NCBI GenBank assembly: GCA_027943245.1
Contig: JANDJZ010001176.1
Location: 1-10,554 of the forward strand
Direction of reading: 5' to 3'
Source: Acanthamoeba sp. SK_2022b
Lineage: Eukaryota; Discosea; Longamoebia; Acanthamoebidae
Length of the DNA: 10,554 bases
Shown here: positions 7,107 through 10,554 of the stretch, in pieces
Numbering within the stretch: position 1 is the stretch's first letter
How the letters are laid out: the number at the start of each line of letters is the position of its first letter
The notes under the pieces: model-generated
Database searches by the model: none
What the model saw: the letters and a program-made list of their open reading frames with translations, nothing else
Told to the model about the DNA's origin: nothing
Program-made: the position numbers and the translations under genes

Positions 7107-7380
7107 ATAGTCGTAGAGTATATCAACCACAAGAGAGCTCTCTTTTATGTGCAGTAAGAGAAGTATCAGTAAATGCAATCAGACGTCGCCGACGCCGTCG
7201 CTGTTCACTCTGCGACGTTATCGATTGGGCGAGTAGGCGTGTCGTTCCGATCTGGGTGATGTCCGGATGAGTTTTCCGTGATTTTTCGCAATAGTTGATC
7301 TTCGGACTGTGGCGCGGTGAAGCCACACCCAGCCTTCTCACTTTCTCAACATCACCTCTAAACATAAGGAAACATACACA
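7107..7380. other. Spacer between the SPRY and transporter genes
   Basis: The two genes run in the same direction, so this holds the SPRY 3' UTR and the transporter promoter. It contains a perfect 14-base palindrome (7131-7144, aagagagctctctt) 25 bases after the SPRY stop. A 6-bp inverted repeat, tgtggc/gccaca (7308-7313, 7322-7327), lies about 55 bases before the transporter ATG. No defined promoter element is recognised. The last 30 bases before the ATG are A-rich. Confidence 0.45.
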
Positions 7381-8255
7381 ATGCAAGACCATCACGATGA
7401 CCACGAGGACACAGCCTACCTTCTCAAGTCGGGCCGCGTCCACCTCTCCCTCGAAGAACTCTCCAACCTCCTCCGCTCTGTTCAGAAGCCTCCCTCCTCC
7501 GTCAAGTCGGGTGAGGCCTCACCTCCCCTTCGACTTTTCATCCACCACGTCTGCTCTCCCTTTCCTTTTGCCCCTTTATTCACCGGTAAGTACTGTCTTG
7601 TGCTGCAGCGTTGGGCAATCCCGGACCGCTGGGGCTGGGCGGGTTCGCGCTGACGACGATGACCCTCTCCATCTACAACGCCGGCATCCTGACCGACACC
7701 TCCAACATGGTCCTCGCCCTCGCCCTCTTCTACGGCGGCATCGCCCAATTCGTTGCCGGTAGCCGCTCCCTTTCCTCTGTAACCTCCCCTCTACTCGTTG
7801 CCATTTCTTGTCGACGCTTACGCTGACGAGGTGCGTTGTGGTGGCCAGGGCTCTACGAGTACAAGATCGCCAACACGTTCGGGGCCACCGCCTTCTGCAG
7901 CTACGGCGCCTTCTGGTGCAGCTTCGCCACCTACGTCTACTTCATCGTGCCTCACCTCCCCGCCAGTACTGCCTCCCGCCACGGCGCCACCGCTACGCGA
8001 GTGGTATTGGAGACATGGTGATGATGATCAAGATGATGACATGGCGCGTCGATGCGTGTGGTGCAGACAAGGTCCATGAGGCGTCGGGCCTGTTCCTGTT
8101 CATGTGGCTCATCTTCACGCTCTACATGACCGTGGCGTCGTTCCGAGTCTCGCTCCTGCTCGCCACCCTCTTCTCCGTCCTCTCCGTCACCTTCGTGCTC
8201 CTCGTCATCGGCGACTGGGCGTACGTGTGTGTGCGCGTGTCGTGTTCGTGCGTGC

Positions 8256-8304
<49 letters not shown>

Positions 8305-8761
8305 ATGTGCGTGCGGTGTGTGTGTGTGTGTGTGTGTGTGTGTGATTAAAACGACGCGCGCAGGGAATTGGACGGGGCCAAGAAGGCCGGCGGTGCGTTG
8401 GGGATGGTGACGGCCGGCCTGGCGTGGTATGGCAGCGCCGCCTCCATCATCAACACCACGTGGGACCGCGAGCTGCTGCCCCTCGGCCTCTGGGTCCGAC
8501 CAAAGCCCAAGGTAGCCCCCTCCCCCTCCACTCCACGCCACGTCACGCACACAAGACTGAGTTGAGGGGGGGGGGGGCGTGCAGTATCGAAAGGAGAACA
8601 CGGAGACGGTGATGCCGTGGCTGGAGCTGACAACCATGTCATCGGAGTCGGACGACGAGGACGTGGAGAAGGGAAAGCCGCACCACCACCACCATCACAA
8701 GGAGCGAGTCTTCCTCTCGTCCGTCAAGGAGGCCCCCGCCAGGAAGAGCTCCGGCCACTAA
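7381..8761 (+). CDS. GPR1/FUN34/YaaH (acetate/succinate transporter) family membrane protein, six exons
   Basis: Exons 7381-7510, 7609-7758, 7849-7965, 8067-8220, 8364-8511 and 8585-8761 join in phase into 876 bases (291 residues). All five introns (98, 90, 101, 143 and 73 bases) are GT...AG. The family motif NPGPLGL lies at residues 47-53, and [14 protein letters not shown] follows the second membrane segment. Six hydrophobic segments are visible, starting at [50 protein letters not shown] and [10 protein letters not shown], as expected. Members move acetate, succinate or related monocarboxylates and ammonium across the plasma membrane; the substrate here cannot be read. The N-terminal 43 residues and the C-terminal tail (acidic, with six consecutive His and a Lys/Ser-rich end) are hydrophilic. 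Splice sites were chosen by phase and homology. The third intron donor (cca|gtactg, 7966) is the least certain. Intron 4 holds a long (TG)n tract. Confidence 0.9.
8261..8344. repeat. (TG)n microsatellite pair in transporter intron 4
   Basis: Pure TG runs at 8261-8303 and 8316-8344, separated by 12 bases (catgtgcgtgcg), fill most of intron 4 (8221-8363) between the donor gtacgt and the acceptor cgcgcag. Confidence 0.95.
8566..8577. repeat. G12 homopolymer before a splice acceptor
   Basis: Twelve G in a row end seven bases before the AG acceptor (8583-8584) of transporter intron 5, where a pyrimidine tract would usually be expected. The length may be uncertain because homopolymers are prone to sequencing error. 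The exon itself is not affected. Confidence 0.85.
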
Positions 8762-8769
8762 AAACAACG

Positions 8770-8827
8770 CACACACACACACACACACACACAACACACA
8801 ACACATGTACACGCAACACACACAACA

Positions 8828-8858
<31 letters not shown>
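8770..8858. repeat. Composite (CA)n / (CG)n / (GA)n tract between convergent genes
   Basis: Just after the transporter stop there is a CA run (8770-8792), broken CA repeats up to 8826, a CG run (about 8828-8839) and a GA run (8839-8858). A CT run at about 8907-8924 follows close to the DBR1 stop. The block makes up most of the 170 bases between the two stop codons and so would lie in both 3' UTRs. Alternating CA and CG can adopt Z-DNA; this is known of such sequences in general and not shown here. Confidence 0.9.
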
Positions 8859-8931
8859 ACGGCAGTTTTGATGATTGAGCGCGCTCGTACAAAGTACAGG
8901 CAACTATCTCTCTCTCTCTCTCCCCCCCTCT

Positions 8932-9581
8932 CTACGAGGCTTGGTCCAAGTCGATCTCCTCCTCGTTCACCCCGCGCTGGTGGTGCTCCCCTACTCGCTG
9001 CCTCTTTGCGTTGTCCCGCTCCTCCTCGCTGCCTCCCTCCTCGCCATCGCCATCGCCATCGTCGCCGTCGTCGAGCGAGAGGTCGATCTCCTCTTCGTTC
9101 TTGGCGTTCACCGCGCCGCCGGGGAACAGGATCGCCAGCGGCTGCTGTAGCAGCGGTGGCGGTTGCAGCTGCGGCGGCTGCGGCCGATACGACGAGTCGA
9201 CCGCGGGCGGGCGGGGCCCGTGGCCGCGGGACGGAAGCGCGGGCTGCGACGCGGGGTCGTAGGCGAGGAAGAGGTCCGGCAGGTCGAGCAGGTTCAGGAA
9301 GGCCGTGCGCTGCGGCGACTCGCACAGCACGCCCGCCGGTCCACCGCCTGTCACCGACGCAGGTGAGCCCGCGCGCGCGTGTGTTATGGTGAGTGTGCGT
9401 GTGTTGTGCGTTGTGTGTTGTGTGCGCGTGTGTGTACCTCGGTCGCCTGGGGAGTAGGTCGGCGCGACCTGGGCAAAGTTGAGGGGCACGCGCCACCCGC
9501 CGTCCCGGGCCGCCACTTGTTTCCGTATCCACTCTCGCTCCTCTTGCGTGGGGCGGTAATCGAATCTGTTCGAAACCGAAA

Positions 9582-9630
<49 letters not shown>

Positions 9631-10444
9631 TGAGTCAGCGATGCATGGGTGAGGGTTGGTGAGTGGCCATAAAGGAGAGGGAGGAGGGCACCGTTCGGAC
9701 GATCTGGGGTTGGGCATGTAGACGTTGGCGCGGCTGAACGAGAGCAGGTGATTGGTGGACTTGACGATCGCGAGCCACTCCTCGTCGTAGCTCAGCTCCT
9801 TCGGTCCCTTGGCGTCGGAAAACTCCCAGACCTGTTCGACCAAGAGATAACGATTGAGATGATGACGAAGATGATGATGAAGATGAAGGTGAAGGTGACG
9901 TTAGTGATGATGAAGCGCGCACCTGGAGGAAGTCTCGGTTGGGCATGATCTTGTCGAGGGCCAAGAACTTGGTGTGCTGTCCGTTGGGGTGGTGGACCAC
10001 CGCCGGAAACTTGACGTGCATGTGCGCCGAAAACCAGTACTGCGACCGCGAGTGTGCGCGCCAGCCCGACACCACACAATAAAATTAATACTCAATATTT
10101 TTTAAAAAAATAAATATTAAAAAATTTCAGGGCAATATTGCAGTCAAATAATATAGCATTTTACTAAATATTAATATGCTAAAAGCGTACCGCTGGTTGC
10201 AGCTCGTGCAGGAGCTCTTCGGCAGGCGGCGACCCAAACACGCCCGAGCTGATCTGTGGTGCGGGCGGAAGCGTGCGCGTGAGTGGAATGAGAGAGAGAG
10301 AGAGTGGCGGAGAGAAAGAAAGGCCCATGTAGGCACCTCCTGTCGGAGGAAGGGCTTGGCCCGGAGCAGCTTGTCCAGGTTGCCGTGGTGGGCGATTCCT
10401 CGCGGCCAGTCGTGCGACAGCATCACGTCGAGGCGTTGGGTGAG
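8932..10444 (-). CDS. DBR1: RNA lariat debranching enzyme, last six exons (5' part outside window)
   Basis: Minus-strand exons 10444-10337, 10253-10191, 10039-9923, 9831-9692, 9565-9438 and 9347-8932 join in phase to 323 codons and stop TAG. Introns of 83, 151, 91, 126 and 90 bases are all GT...AG. The enzyme cuts the 2'-5' bond of excised intron lariats in the nucleus and feeds intron turnover. Seen here are [53 protein letters not shown] and [18 protein letters not shown]. The His of SHDWP and the HxH of SAHMH are metal ligands in this family. Then come VWEFSD...[12 protein letters not shown] and ERFDYRP of the Dbr1 C-terminal domain. The last exon carries a Pro/Gln-rich stretch, an acidic stretch, a basic AKRQR and two NEEEIDL motifs. 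The N-terminal metallophosphatase half (about 160 residues by comparison with the human enzyme) is missing to the right, not lost. Confidence 0.95.
9583..9628. repeat. (CA)n microsatellite in a DBR1 intron
   Basis: About 23 CA units lie in the DBR1 intron 9566-9691, ending 17 bases before the acceptor on the minus strand. In the transcript the tract reads (UG)n. Confidence 0.95.
10078..10186. repeat. AT-rich island in a DBR1 intron
   Basis: About 110 bases of strongly AT-rich sequence sit inside the 151-base intron 10040-10190, between GC-rich exons. It contains long A and T runs (10098-10128) and a 6-bp inverted repeat, tagcat/atgcta (10154-10159, 10176-10181). It resembles no other part of the window. 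It could be a small inserted element or organellar DNA, or merely an AT-rich intron. No target duplication is evident. Confidence 0.7.
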
Positions 10445-10499
10445 CTGTTAGCACATCACACGTAGTCGGAGCTCGGTTAGCGCGGGATCACCACACACA

Positions 10500-10554
<55 letters not shown>
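10445..10554 (-). other. Partial upstream DBR1 intron with (CA)n microsatellite
   Basis: The acceptor of this intron (CAG on the minus strand, ctg at 10445-10447) borders the first visible DBR1 exon. The remainder to the window edge is non-coding and contains a (CA)n run at 10502-10550, about 24 units, which reads (UG)n in the transcript. The preceding exon is outside the window. Confidence 0.8.

Noticed and set aside
7131..7144. Transcription terminator hairpin after the SPRY gene
   Set aside because: It is a perfect palindrome without a loop followed by only four T. Intrinsic terminators are a bacterial device and the window is eukaryotic; kept only as a palindrome in the spacer.
7123..7443. 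Minus-strand open frame with a hydrophobic segment before the transporter gene
   Set aside because: It overlaps the start of the transporter in antisense and has no homology that I recognise. The hydrophobic patch comes from A/C-rich leader sequence.
8261..8344. CRISPR-like or telomere-like array
   Set aside because: It is a plain dinucleotide microsatellite with no repeat-spacer structure; a eukaryotic intron is the evident context.
8122..8637. Minus-strand frame rich in Thr-His repeats and plus-strand frames rich in Val-Cys
   Set aside because: These are translations of the (TG)n microsatellite in intron 4 and not proteins.
8805..9392. Plus-strand Arg/Ala/Pro-rich open frame of 195 codons
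   Set aside because: It is antisense to the last DBR1 exon, whose minus-strand reading joins in phase to five other conserved exons.

Overview
The window looks like nuclear DNA of an intron-rich, GC-rich amoebozoan, most probably an Acanthamoeba-type amoeba. This rests on GC-rich third codon positions in the host genes, many short GT...AG introns of about 60-150 bases, dense (TG)n/(CA)n microsatellites and the types of genes present. The species call is an inference from style, not from a marker gene.

Layout. (1) Bases 2-295 are the tail of a protein made of W/G/Q/P-rich repeats. (2) Bases 296-1782 hold no recognisable gene; they contain a diverged tandem duplication of about 200 bases, an 11-bp triplet repeat and a hairpin. 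(3) Bases 1783-5809 are a decayed, 3'-truncated Ty1/copia LTR retrotransposon. It has a short 5' LTR, a copia-style primer-binding site matching the initiator tRNA-Met anticodon arm, gag (UBN2-like), protease, a complete integrase core, and only the first part of reverse transcriptase. It carries four in-frame TGA codons and about five frame changes, and it is strongly depleted in CpG relative to the host genes. (4) Bases 6183-7106 are an intronless SPRY-domain gene. (5) Bases 7381-8761 are a six-exon gene for a GPR1/FUN34/YaaH (acetate/succinate transporter family) membrane protein of 291 residues; all splice phases close. (6) Bases 8932-10444, minus strand, are the last six exons of the RNA lariat debranching enzyme DBR1; its 5' half lies beyond the right edge.

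The transporter and DBR1 genes converge, with 170 bases between their stop codons filled with CA/CG/GA simple repeats. Three pure (TG)n/(CA)n tracts sit inside introns of these two genes and all read UG in the transcript. The genes share no evident pathway; the neighbourhood is ordinary eukaryotic gene order. I found no convincing new biological system. The points most worth following are the CpG-poor copia relic with its half-tRNA primer site, the unassigned N-terminal domain of the SPRY protein, the doubled acidic motif in the DBR1 tail, and an AT-rich island inside one DBR1 intron.
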